Assembly (NCBI GenBank): GCA_041675505.1
Contig: JBAYTR010000003.1
Coordinates: 62,001 to 126,000 of the forward strand
Direction: 5' to 3'
Source of the DNA: JAGPCK01 sp041675505
Lineage (GTDB): Bacteria > Bacteroidota > Bacteroidia > UKL13-3
DNA length: 64,000 bases
This document shows positions 32,769 to 41,666 of this stretch, piece by piece (position 1 is the first letter of the stretch; each line of letters begins with the position of its first letter). The translations under genes were made by a program, and so were the position numbers. Below the pieces are notes generated by a model. The model worked only from the letters and a program-made list of their open reading frames with translations, had not been told where the DNA came from and searched no databases.

Positions 32769-35700
32769 ATGTTACCTATCCGATGGAATTGGCTCTCGTT
32801 TATAGGGCTTGTAATTGTAGCGGCCCTGATTTGGACCAACCTGAAAAATTCGTCTTTTACATCACCTGCCAGTAACAACGGCTTGGTAGAAGTAATTAAG
32901 GTTTCAAAAACTGAGAGAAAGGATGCTCCTTTACCAGCTTTAACTCAAGATAACTGGCAGCAAAAAGTACAGCAAGACATAGCCTTGCGCGAGTACCACA
33001 TCAACTACGCTGCTGATAAAAAATACCACCAAAGCCCTAACCGAGCCAACAATACGCGCATAACCTACTACCCTCAAAGCATCCAAATTGCACCACGCAC
33101 ATTAGAAGAGTATGAGGAAGTAAAACCCACCGAACCCAACGCAGAAAGAAAACTAAGTAAAACGTTTGAAGACTACACGCTTCAATTAGAGGTGAAAGGT
33201 TACGGTATAACCCAAAAAATAGTTCATCCGTTTCAGGCTCAAAAACTCATCAGCGAAAATAACGAAGCCTTTGCCAAAGACGGACACATGAAGGTGGAGT
33301 ACATCAACAATGAACAAGGCACACGACAAAACTTTATCATCAATCAACCTGTAAAAGGCAACGAACTGGCTGTTCATTTAAACATCAACACCAGCCTTAC
33401 TGCCACACAAGAAAATGAAGGCAGCATAAAATTCACCGGCAAACAAAACAGCACCCAACTTTACTACAATGATTTAAAAGTATGGGATGCCACAGGCAAA
33501 ACACTACCTGCTCAAATGAAATTGAGCAATGAGGGTCAAGAATACGCACTCATATTAGCAGTAAATACAACGGGAGCGGAATACCCTATTACTATTGACC
33601 CTATTGTAACTAATGGTACTCCTGCCAATGCCAATCAGGCCTTAGAAGTCAATCAGGCTAATGCTGCTATGGGTATCTCCGTAAGAAGCGCAGGCGATGT
33701 AAACGGAGATGGCTATAGTGATGTGATAGTTGGTGCACAGTTTTACGATAATGTTCAGAGTAATGAAGGCGCAGCATTTGTATATCACGGTAGCGCTACA
33801 GGTCTAAGCTCAACGGCATCCTTTATGGTAGAGAGCAATCAGGCTAATGCTGAGATGGGCAACTCCGTATGCAGCGCGGGCGATGTTAATGGTGATGGTT
33901 ACAGCGATGTGATAGTTGGTGCAGCTAATTACAGCAATGGTCAAAGCAGTGAAGGTGCTGCTTTTGTTTACCACGGAAGTGCTACCGGCCTCAGCACTGC
34001 GGCATCCTTTATGGTAGAGAGCAATCAGGCTAGTATTTATATGGGTTTCTCCGTAAGCAACGCAGGGGATGTAAATGGCGATGGTTACAGCGATGTGATA
34101 ATTGGTGTAATTTACTACACTAACGGTCAAAGCAGTGAAGGTGCTGCTTTTATCTATCATGGCAGCATTACTGGCCTCACTACATCAGCATCCGCTATGG
34201 TAGAGAGTAATCTGGCTAATGCTTATATGGGCTTTTCAGTAAGTAGTGCAGGGGATGTAAACGGAGACGGCTATAGCGATGTGATAGTTGGTGCACGCAG
34301 TTACAACAACGGTCAAACAGATGAAGGCGCAGCTTTTGTATACCATGGCAGTGCCGGTGGCATTAGCACCACGGCATCCTTTATGGTAGAGAGCAATCAA
34401 GCTAATGCTTTTATGGGCAACTCCTTAAGTAGTGCAGGCGATGTAAATGGTGATGGTTACAGCGATGTAATAGTTGGCGCATATGGTTACAGCAACGGTC
34501 AATTGAATGAAGGTGTAGCCTTTGTTTACCATGGCAGCGCGAGCGGCCTCAGCACATCAGTAGCCGCTATGGTAGAGAGCAATCAGGCTAATGCTCATAT
34601 GGGATTCTCCGTAAACACCGCAGGTGATGTGAATGGTGATGGGTACAGCGATGTGATAGTTGGTGCACGTCAATACACCAACGGTCAAAGCAGTGAAGGT
34701 GCTGCTTTTGTATACCATGGCAGCACTACAGGCCTCAGCACAACTGCTGCCGCCAGGTTAGAGAGTAATCTGGCTACTGCTTATATGGGCTACTCCGTAA
34801 ACACTGCAGGTGATGTTAATGGTGATGGATTCAGCGATGTGATAGTTGGTGCATATAATTATACCAACGGCCAAGCGAATGAAGGCGCTGCTTTTGTGTA
34901 CCACGGCAGTGCCAGCGGTTTATCCACCTCATCGAATGTTATTGCTGAGTGTAACAACGATGCCTCTTCCATGGGATTATCCGTTTCAGGTGCAGGAGAC
35001 ATCAATGAAGACGGGTACAATGATATTATTGTAGGTGCTCCGGGTTTTGATAACGGACAAGCAGCAGAAGGTGCAGCGTTCATTTACCACGGTAGTGCTA
35101 CGGGTATTTCAGGCACTGCAACAACAGTGCTCGAAAGCAATGATGTAGCGGCCTATTTTGGTCAGTCGGTAAGCGGTGCAGGCGATGTGAACGGGGATGG
35201 GTACAGTGATGTGATAATCGGAGCTTACCTGTATGATAACAATCAGTCAAATGAAGGTGCAGTTTATATTTATCAGGGTAGTGCATCGGGCATAGTCTCG
35301 GGCAGTCCGCTCATTATCGAAAGAAACCTGGCCAATGCCAATTTGGGCTGTTCAGTTAGTGCTGCGGGAGATGTAAACGGAGACGGATACAGTGATGTTA
35401 TAGCAGGTGCAGATTATTACGCCAACGGACAATCCAACGAAGGCGCAGCCTTTTTATATTACGGCAGTTCCACCGGCACTACCACTACCGGAGCTGTGAT
35501 GCTGGAGCTCAATATAGCCAGCAGTTACTTTGGTGATGCTGTAGGTTGTGCAGGCGATGTAAACGGAGACGGATACAGCGATGTGATTGTTGGGGCTGAA
35601 CGGTTTACCAATGGTCAGACAGAAGAAGGTGCGTTTTGGGTGTTTCACGGAGGTGCTACGGGTTTAAACACTACAGCAGCGGCTAAGGTGGAAAGTAATC

Positions 35701-37187
35701 TGGCTTCGGCTCATTTGGGTATATCAATCAACTCAGCAGGCGATGTAAACGGAGATGGATATGGAGATATTATTGCAGGGGCTTATGCCTATAGCAATGG
35801 CCAGTTATACGAGGGGCTGGCCTATGTGCATCACGGTAGTTCGGGAGGTGTTAATACTAGCCCTGCCACCACACTTGAGTGTAATGTAGCCAGTGCGTAT
35901 TTCGGATACTCGGTGAGTAGTGCAGGAGATGTAAATGGTGACGGTTACAGTGACGTGCTTGTGGGTGCATTCTCTTATGCTAACGGACAAACGGGCGAGG
36001 GAGCAGTATTTATCTACCATGGGAGTTCTTCAGGAATAAGTTCTACGGTTGCAATGATTGCTGAAAGCAATACTAGCAGTTGGAACATGGGCCGTTCAGT
36101 AGCATCGGCAGGTGATGTAAATGGCGATGGATATAGTGACGTATTGTTTGGGGTTAGCGGTTACACCAATGGTCAAACGAGCGAAGGCGCAACCTTTGTT
36201 TACTACGGCAACGGTGGTAGCACCGGCAGGCGCAACAACTTGCGTTTATACAATACCGATTTAAGTACACCCATTCAACAAAGCAATAAAACTAGCAGTA
36301 GCTTTGGCTTAGGTTTATATACCTCTTCTCCTGAAGGTAGACAAAAAGTAAAAATGGTGTGGGAAGTAAAAACACAAGGCCAACCTTTTAGTAGTGCGGG
36401 TGGTAAAATTACCAACAGTGTAAGCAATACTTCGGTACAAAGCAGCTACAGCAATACAGGTCTCACGGGCACCAACTTAAACAACCTGGTGAGCAAACCC
36501 GGCCAGCAAACCAAAGTACGTTGCCGTGTACAATATGATTTGGTTACCAGCATCACAGGTCAAAAATATGGCCCGTGGCGTTACCCGCAGGGATACCTTA
36601 ACGGACAACAGGGTATGAGCAGCACGCCACTTCCGGTAGAGTGGTTAAGCTTTACCGCCCAATGGTTACAAGAGGGAGAAAGCGCCCAACTGAACTGGAG
36701 CACCGCCTCAGAAAAAAACAACAGCCACTTCACCCTATTAAGAAGTATTGACGGTCAAAACTGGGAAGAGGTAACACAAGTAAACGGAGTAGGTACAACT
36801 AACAACATCAGCCAATACACCTACATCGACAACTCACTTAAACACCTAAACACATCAACACTTACACACCTCTACTACCGCCTTATGCAAACCGATTACA
36901 ACGGTCAGTTTAGTTTTAGTGATATAAGGGAGTTAAGTGTAGCAACAGAATCAGGTATTTCAGTTTCGCCCAACCCGGGCATCCATCAGGTCATTACTTT
37001 AAACCAGCCCGCAGCAACAGATTTGCCTTACATCATTATTGACATTAAAGGCAAAGAAGTTGGCAAGGGTATCATAGCAAAGGGCAGCATACAACAAGCC
37101 ATCAGTTTACAGCATTTACCTTCTGGGGTATATTTGGTGAATCTGCAACAAGACGGTAAGGTACATGCTGTAAAAGTGGTGCGATAA
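32769..37187 (+). CDS. FG-GAP repeat T9SS cargo, copy A
   Basis: 1,472 residues from ATG 32769 (TTG two codons earlier is possible). An N-terminal hydrophobic segment (SFIGLVIVAALIWTNL) serves as signal or anchor. A domain of about 250 residues ending in YPITIDPIVTNGTP follows, then 14 FG-GAP-type repeats of about 60-65 residues. Each repeat carries a Ca2+-binding DVNGDGYSDVIVGA loop and a YHGSA strand, as in integrin-alpha-like propellers. After the repeats come STGRRNNLRLYNTDLS, a further beta domain and a type A T9SS tail (SVSPNPGIHQVITL ... VHAVKVVR). The first seven repeats are nearly identical at the DNA level, a sign of recent repeat expansion. Paralogue B follows in tandem. Probably a surface adhesin; the ligand is unknown. 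Confidence 0.9.
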   Translation: MLPIRWNWLSFIGLVIVAALIWTNLKNSSFTSPASNNGLVEVIKVSKTERKDAPLPALTQDNWQQKVQQDIALREYHINYAADKKYHQSPNRANNTRITYYPQSIQIAPRTLEEYEEVKPTEPNAERKLSKTFEDYTLQLEVKGYGITQKIVHPFQAQKLISENNEAFAKDGHMKVEYINNEQGTRQNFIINQPVKGNELAVHLNINTSLTATQENEGSIKFTGKQNSTQLYYNDLKVWDATGKTLPAQMKLSNEGQEYALILAVNTTGAEYPITIDPIVTNGTPANANQALEVNQANAAMGISVRSAGDVNGDGYSDVIVGAQFYDNVQSNEGAAFVYHGSATGLSSTASFMVESNQANAEMGNSVCSAGDVNGDGYSDVIVGAANYSNGQSSEGAAFVYHGSATGLSTAASFMVESNQASIYMGFSVSNAGDVNGDGYSDVIIGVIYYTNGQSSEGAAFIYHGSITGLTTSASAMVESNLANAYMGFSVSSAGDVNGDGYSDVIVGARSYNNGQTDEGAAFVYHGSAGGISTTASFMVESNQANAFMGNSLSSAGDVNGDGYSDVIVGAYGYSNGQLNEGVAFVYHGSASGLSTSVAAMVESNQANAHMGFSVNTAGDVNGDGYSDVIVGARQYTNGQSSEGAAFVYHGSTTGLSTTAAARLESNLATAYMGYSVNTAGDVNGDGFSDVIVGAYNYTNGQANEGAAFVYHGSASGLSTSSNVIAECNNDASSMGLSVSGAGDINEDGYNDIIVGAPGFDNGQAAEGAAFIYHGSATGISGTATTVLESNDVAAYFGQSVSGAGDVNGDGYSDVIIGAYLYDNNQSNEGAVYIYQGSASGIVSGSPLIIERNLANANLGCSVSAAGDVNGDGYSDVIAGADYYANGQSNEGAAFLYYGSSTGTTTTGAVMLELNIASSYFGDAVGCAGDVNGDGYSDVIVGAERFTNGQTEEGAFWVFHGGATGLNTTAAAKVESNLASAHLGISINSAGDVNGDGYGDIIAGAYAYSNGQLYEGLAYVHHGSSGGVNTSPATTLECNVASAYFGYSVSSAGDVNGDGYSDVLVGAFSYANGQTGEGAVFIYHGSSSGISSTVAMIAESNTSSWNMGRSVASAGDVNGDGYSDVLFGVSGYTNGQTSEGATFVYYGNGGSTGRRNNLRLYNTDLSTPIQQSNKTSSSFGLGLYTSSPEGRQKVKMVWEVKTQGQPFSSAGGKITNSVSNTSVQSSYSNTGLTGTNLNNLVSKPGQQTKVRCRVQYDLVTSITGQKYGPWRYPQGYLNGQQGMSSTPLPVEWLSFTAQWLQEGESAQLNWSTASEKNNSHFTLLRSIDGQNWEEVTQVNGVGTTNNISQYTYIDNSLKHLNTSTLTHLYYRLMQTDYNGQFSFSDIRELSVATESGISVSPNPGIHQVITLNQPAATDLPYIIIDIKGKEVGKGIIAKGSIQQAISLQHLPSGVYLVNLQQDGKVHAVKVVR

Positions 37188-37222
37188 TCGGCACATAACA
37201 TAGGAATTATCAACTGAATAGG

Positions 37223-37230
37223 TATATTTG
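37223..37230 (+). promoter_or_regulatory. TAnnTTTG -7 box of FG-GAP copy B
   Basis: TATATTTG, 19 nt before ATG 37250, in the 62-bp gap after copy A. The second copy may have its own promoter. The -33 TTG is absent. Confidence 0.35.
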
Positions 37231-37249
37231 TTTGTTAAAACCAACTAAT

Positions 37250-40200
37250 ATGCTTCCTGTCTTTTCCAAAGCTTCATCTGTTACAGCAGCTATAATTTTG
37301 CTCGGGTTATTTTGTGCTAACTTTTATGATAAGAGTTCTACCCAACTCACCGTAAAAATAGAAACTGAGGTAATTCCGGCTCCCGACTTTTGCAATGCAA
37401 CTAACAACCCTCTTCCGGCTCACACCAATCAAGATAACTGGCTGCAAAAAGTACAGAAAGACATAGCCTCTCGCGAGTACCACATCAACTACGCTACGGA
37501 TAAAAAGTACCACCAAAGCCCTAACAGAGCCAACAACACACGTATAACCTACTACCCTCAAAGCATCCAAATTGCACCACGCACTTTAGAAGAGTTGGAG
37601 GAAACACCTTCAATCGAACCAAACGCAAAAAGAAAACTAAGTAAAACGTTTGAAGACTACACGCTTCAATTAGAAGTGAAAGGTTACGGTACTACAAAAA
37701 AAATAGTTCATCCGTTTCAGGCTGAAAAGCTCCTCAGCGAAAACAACGAAGCCTTTGCCAAAGATGAACACATGCGGGTGGAGTACATTAACAATGAAGA
37801 AGGTACAAGACAAAACTTTATCATCAATCAACCTATAAAAGGCAACGAGCTGGCCGTTCATTTAAACATTAACACCAACCTTACCGTTACACAAGAAAAC
37901 AAAGGCAGTATAAAATTCACAGGCAAACATAAAAACACCCGACTTTACTACAACGATTTAAAAGTATGGGATGCCACCGGTAAAATACTACCTGCTCAAA
38001 TGAAACTGAGTAACGAAGGCCAATCACACGCCCTCGTATTAGCAGTGAATACAGTCGGAGCAGAATATCCTATTACTATTGACCCTATTGTAACTAATGG
38101 TACTCCTATAAACGCTAACACCTTAATGGAAAGCAACCAAGTCGATGCACAGATGGGTTATTCTGTATCCAGTGCAGGCGATGTGAATGGTGATGGTTAC
38201 GGTGATGTGATTGTTGGGGTGGTTAAGTATGATAATAGTCAAACTGATGAGGGTGCTGCTTTTATCTATCATGGTAGCGCAACAGGTATAAGCTCAACTG
38301 TTACAACAGTACTTGAGAGTAATGTAAGCGGAGCTTATTTTGGCAAGTCTGTTTCATATGCTGGAGATGTGAATGGAGATGGTTATAGTGATATCATTGT
38401 AGGTGCACCCAATTATGCAAATGGTCAAACTGATGAGGGTGCTTTTTTTGTTTTTAATGGAAGTGTAAGTGGTCTAAATACGTCATACTCCAGAATGGTT
38501 GAAAGTGATCAGGCAAATGGCATGCTTGGAATTTCTGTTTCTTTTTCAGGCGATGTAAATGGAGATGGTTATAGTGATGTAGTGGTAGGATTTTATGGAT
38601 ATACTAACGGACAAACTAATGAAGGAGCTTTTATGATTTATCATGGAGGTGCTTCTGGTATTGGTGCATCTTTTTCGTGTTTCGTTGAAAGTAATCAGGC
38701 ATCAACATTTTTTGGGAATGCAGTAGCGTGCGCGGGTGATGTAAATGGTGATGGTTACAGTGATGTTATTATTGGGGCTCTTGAATATGATAATGGCCAA
38801 ACTGACGAGGGTGCTTTTTTTATATACCATGGAACAGCATCTGGCCTATCAACTACCGCAGCATTAATGGTTGAGTCAAATCAGGCAAGTGCCAGAATGG
38901 GCCAGTCGGTTGCATGTTCAGGTGATGTGAATGGAGATGGTTACAGCGATGTGGTTATAGGTATTCCCTTTTATACTAGTGGGCAAAGTAATGAAGGGGC
39001 CACTATGATATACCATGGCTCATCTACTGGTATTGGAGGTAGTCCTATAATTACTTTAGAGTCAAATTTTGCGGGAGCACGAATGGGTACTTCTGTATCA
39101 AGTGCAGGTGATGTGAATGGGGATGGGTATGCAGACGTAATAGTAGGCGTTCCATTTTTTGCTAATGGTCAAACCGATGAAGGGGTTGCCTATGTTTTTC
39201 ATGGGGGGGCTTCAGGTATTTCAGGTTCTTACGCTTCAATTATTGAAAGTAATCAAGCCGGCTCTAACATGGGTTGGGATGTATCTTGTGCAGGCGATGT
39301 AAATGGTGATGGGTATAGTGATATAGTTACTTCAGCACAGGAATATGCAAATGGTCAAACAGATGAGGGCGCAGCTTTTGTTTTCCATGGAGGTGCGTCT
39401 GGAGCTCATACTACTCAAAATGTATTAATTCAGAGGGATGTAACAGATGCTCGCTTTGGAAGGAGTATTTCTTTTGCAGGAGATGTAAATGGAGATGGCT
39501 ACAGTGATATGATTGTTGGCGCAGTCAAAGCAAGTAATTCATCTATTTTATCTTATGGAGGTGCCATTGGGTACTATGGATCTGTAACAGGTATTTCTTC
39601 AGCTAACTGGTCAGTTTCTGGAAGTATTAACAATTCTAATTTTTCTACTTCTATCAGCAGTGCCGGTGATGTAAACGGGGACGGTTATAGTGATGTAATT
39701 GTCGGGGCTTATTTTATTAGTAATGGTCAAAATCAGGAAGGAGCTTTTTATGTTTATCATGGCAGTGCAACCGGTTTGTCAACAACACCTGCAACTTCGG
39801 TTGAATCTAATCTTGCAAATACGTGGCTTGGTTATGCAGTTGCGGGTGCAGGCGATGTAAATGGCGATGGGTATAGCGATGTAGTAGTTTCAGCACCATG
39901 GTACATGAATCAACAAGGTGCTGTTTATATATACCATGGTTCTGCATCAGGGATTCAATCTACTCCAGCAAGGTCTCTCACGAGTATAAATTATATTACA
40001 AATTTATGTGCAGGGGGTGATGTAAATGGTGATGGGTATAGTGATATTATACTTCCTTATCCTACACATACTAATGGACAATATAATGAGGGGCGTTTAA
40101 GAGTTTATCATGGAAGTCCATCAGGAATAGGGTCTTCGTTCAACACACATATTGAAACCAATGTTAATAATGCACGTTTAGGGACCTCGATAAGTATGTG

Positions 40201-41653
40201 TGGCGACATAAATGGCGATGGGTACAGCGATGTTGTTTGCGGCAATGAAATGTTCTCTAATGGCCAGCAGGAAGAGGGGGTTATTTATGTTTTTCAAGGT
40301 AGTGCATCAGGCCTTAGTTCTACTCCTGTTAATACAATTGAAAGTAATTCTGCATATTTAAATTTTGGTGCAAGTGTAAGCATCGTAGGCGATGTAAATG
40401 GTGATGGTTATAGTGACGTTGCCGTTGGTGCTCCAAGATACACAAACGGACAGCTTCAAGAGGGTTGCGTTTACATTTATCATGGCAGTACAACGGGAAT
40501 TTCGTCCATTCATTCAGTTATTTTAGAGAGCAACATTGACTATTTAGCTTTTGGAAGGAAAATATCGGGTATTGATGATGTAAATGGCGATGGTTACTCC
40601 GATATAGCAATAGGTGACGAAGATTACGATAATGGCCAAAACAACGAAGGAGCAGCCTTCATTTATTACGGCAACGGTGGAACTACAGGCAGGCGCAACA
40701 ACGTACGTTTATACAATACCGATTTAAGTACCCCCATCCAACAGAGTAATAAAACTAACAGTAATTTTGGCTTAGGTTTATATGCCTCTTCTGCGGAAGG
40801 CAGACAAAAAGTAAAAATGGTATGGGAAGTAAAAACACAAGGTCAACCTTTTAGTAGTGCCGGTGGTAAAATTACCAACAGTGTAAGCAATACTTCCGTA
40901 CAAAGCAGCTACAGCAATACCGGCTTAACAGGCACCAACTTAAACAACCTGGTGAGCAAACCCGGGCTGCAAACCAAGGTACGTTGTCGCGTACAATATG
41001 ACTTAACCACGAGTGTAACAGGTCAAAAATACGGCCCTTGGCGTTACCCGCAGGGTTACCTTAACGGACAGCAGGGTATGAACAGCACACCTCTTCCGGT
41101 AGAGTGGTTAAGCTTCACCGCCCAATGGTTACAAGAGGGAGAAAGCGCCCAACTGAACTGGAGCACCGCCTCAGAAAAAAACAACAGCCATTTCACCCTT
41201 TTAAGAAGTATTGACGGGCAAAACTGGGAAGAAGTAGCCCAAGTAAACGGAGCAGGCACCACCAACAACATCAGCCAATACACCTACATCGACAACTCAC
41301 TTAAACACCTAAACACATCAACACTAAAACACGTGTATTACCGCCTTATGCAAACCGATTACAACGGTCAGTTTAGTTTTAGTGAGGTAAGGGAGTTAAC
41401 ACTAGAGCCACAATCGGGAATATCAGTTTCACCCAACCCGGGCATCAATCAGGTCATTACTTTAAACCAGCCCGCAGCAACAGATTTACCTTACACCATT
41501 ATTGACATACAAGGCAAAGAAGTTGGCAAGGGTATCATAGCAAAGGGCAGCATACAACAAGAAATGAGTTTGCAGCATTTATCGTCCGGAGTGTATTTCC
41601 TGAGCTTAGAGCGAGACGGTAAAAAAGAGAGCATCAAACTCATCAGACAATAA
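37250..41653 (+). CDS. FG-GAP repeat T9SS cargo, copy B
   Basis: 1,467 residues from ATG 37250. Same architecture as copy A: N-terminal hydrophobic segment (SVTAAIILLGLFCANF), shared 250-residue domain, 14 FG-GAP repeats with DVNGDGYSD loops, a shared C-terminal beta domain and a type A T9SS tail (SVSPNPGINQVITL ... KESIKLIRQ). The terminal domains are almost the same as in copy A; for example, 60 bases from 41124 equal those from 36661. The propeller repeats have diverged widely, are more AT-rich and several have changed metal-loop or strand residues (LPYPTHTNG, CGNEMFSNG). The copies probably arose by tandem duplication with conversion or selection at the ends. Likely a second adhesin with a different ligand. 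Confidence 0.9.
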   Translation: MLPVFSKASSVTAAIILLGLFCANFYDKSSTQLTVKIETEVIPAPDFCNATNNPLPAHTNQDNWLQKVQKDIASREYHINYATDKKYHQSPNRANNTRITYYPQSIQIAPRTLEELEETPSIEPNAKRKLSKTFEDYTLQLEVKGYGTTKKIVHPFQAEKLLSENNEAFAKDEHMRVEYINNEEGTRQNFIINQPIKGNELAVHLNINTNLTVTQENKGSIKFTGKHKNTRLYYNDLKVWDATGKILPAQMKLSNEGQSHALVLAVNTVGAEYPITIDPIVTNGTPINANTLMESNQVDAQMGYSVSSAGDVNGDGYGDVIVGVVKYDNSQTDEGAAFIYHGSATGISSTVTTVLESNVSGAYFGKSVSYAGDVNGDGYSDIIVGAPNYANGQTDEGAFFVFNGSVSGLNTSYSRMVESDQANGMLGISVSFSGDVNGDGYSDVVVGFYGYTNGQTNEGAFMIYHGGASGIGASFSCFVESNQASTFFGNAVACAGDVNGDGYSDVIIGALEYDNGQTDEGAFFIYHGTASGLSTTAALMVESNQASARMGQSVACSGDVNGDGYSDVVIGIPFYTSGQSNEGATMIYHGSSTGIGGSPIITLESNFAGARMGTSVSSAGDVNGDGYADVIVGVPFFANGQTDEGVAYVFHGGASGISGSYASIIESNQAGSNMGWDVSCAGDVNGDGYSDIVTSAQEYANGQTDEGAAFVFHGGASGAHTTQNVLIQRDVTDARFGRSISFAGDVNGDGYSDMIVGAVKASNSSILSYGGAIGYYGSVTGISSANWSVSGSINNSNFSTSISSAGDVNGDGYSDVIVGAYFISNGQNQEGAFYVYHGSATGLSTTPATSVESNLANTWLGYAVAGAGDVNGDGYSDVVVSAPWYMNQQGAVYIYHGSASGIQSTPARSLTSINYITNLCAGGDVNGDGYSDIILPYPTHTNGQYNEGRLRVYHGSPSGIGSSFNTHIETNVNNARLGTSISMCGDINGDGYSDVVCGNEMFSNGQQEEGVIYVFQGSASGLSSTPVNTIESNSAYLNFGASVSIVGDVNGDGYSDVAVGAPRYTNGQLQEGCVYIYHGSTTGISSIHSVILESNIDYLAFGRKISGIDDVNGDGYSDIAIGDEDYDNGQNNEGAAFIYYGNGGTTGRRNNVRLYNTDLSTPIQQSNKTNSNFGLGLYASSAEGRQKVKMVWEVKTQGQPFSSAGGKITNSVSNTSVQSSYSNTGLTGTNLNNLVSKPGLQTKVRCRVQYDLTTSVTGQKYGPWRYPQGYLNGQQGMNSTPLPVEWLSFTAQWLQEGESAQLNWSTASEKNNSHFTLLRSIDGQNWEEVAQVNGAGTTNNISQYTYIDNSLKHLNTSTLKHVYYRLMQTDYNGQFSFSEVRELTLEPQSGISVSPNPGINQVITLNQPAATDLPYTIIDIQGKEVGKGIIAKGSIQQEMSLQHLSSGVYFLSLERDGKKESIKLIRQ

Positions 41654-41655
41654 TT

Positions 41656-41663
41656 TATTTTTG
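41656..41663 (+). promoter_or_regulatory. TAnnTTTG box before the GT-C-like gene
   Basis: TATTTTTG, 3 nt before ATG 41667 and overlapping the end of copy B. It is AT-rich and could be chance. Confidence 0.25.
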
Positions 41664-41666
41664 TTG

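Noticed and set aside
33650..36190. CRISPR-like regular repeats
   Set aside because: The period (about 190-195 bp) and in-frame DVNGDGYSD coding show these are FG-GAP protein repeats, not short direct repeats with spacers.
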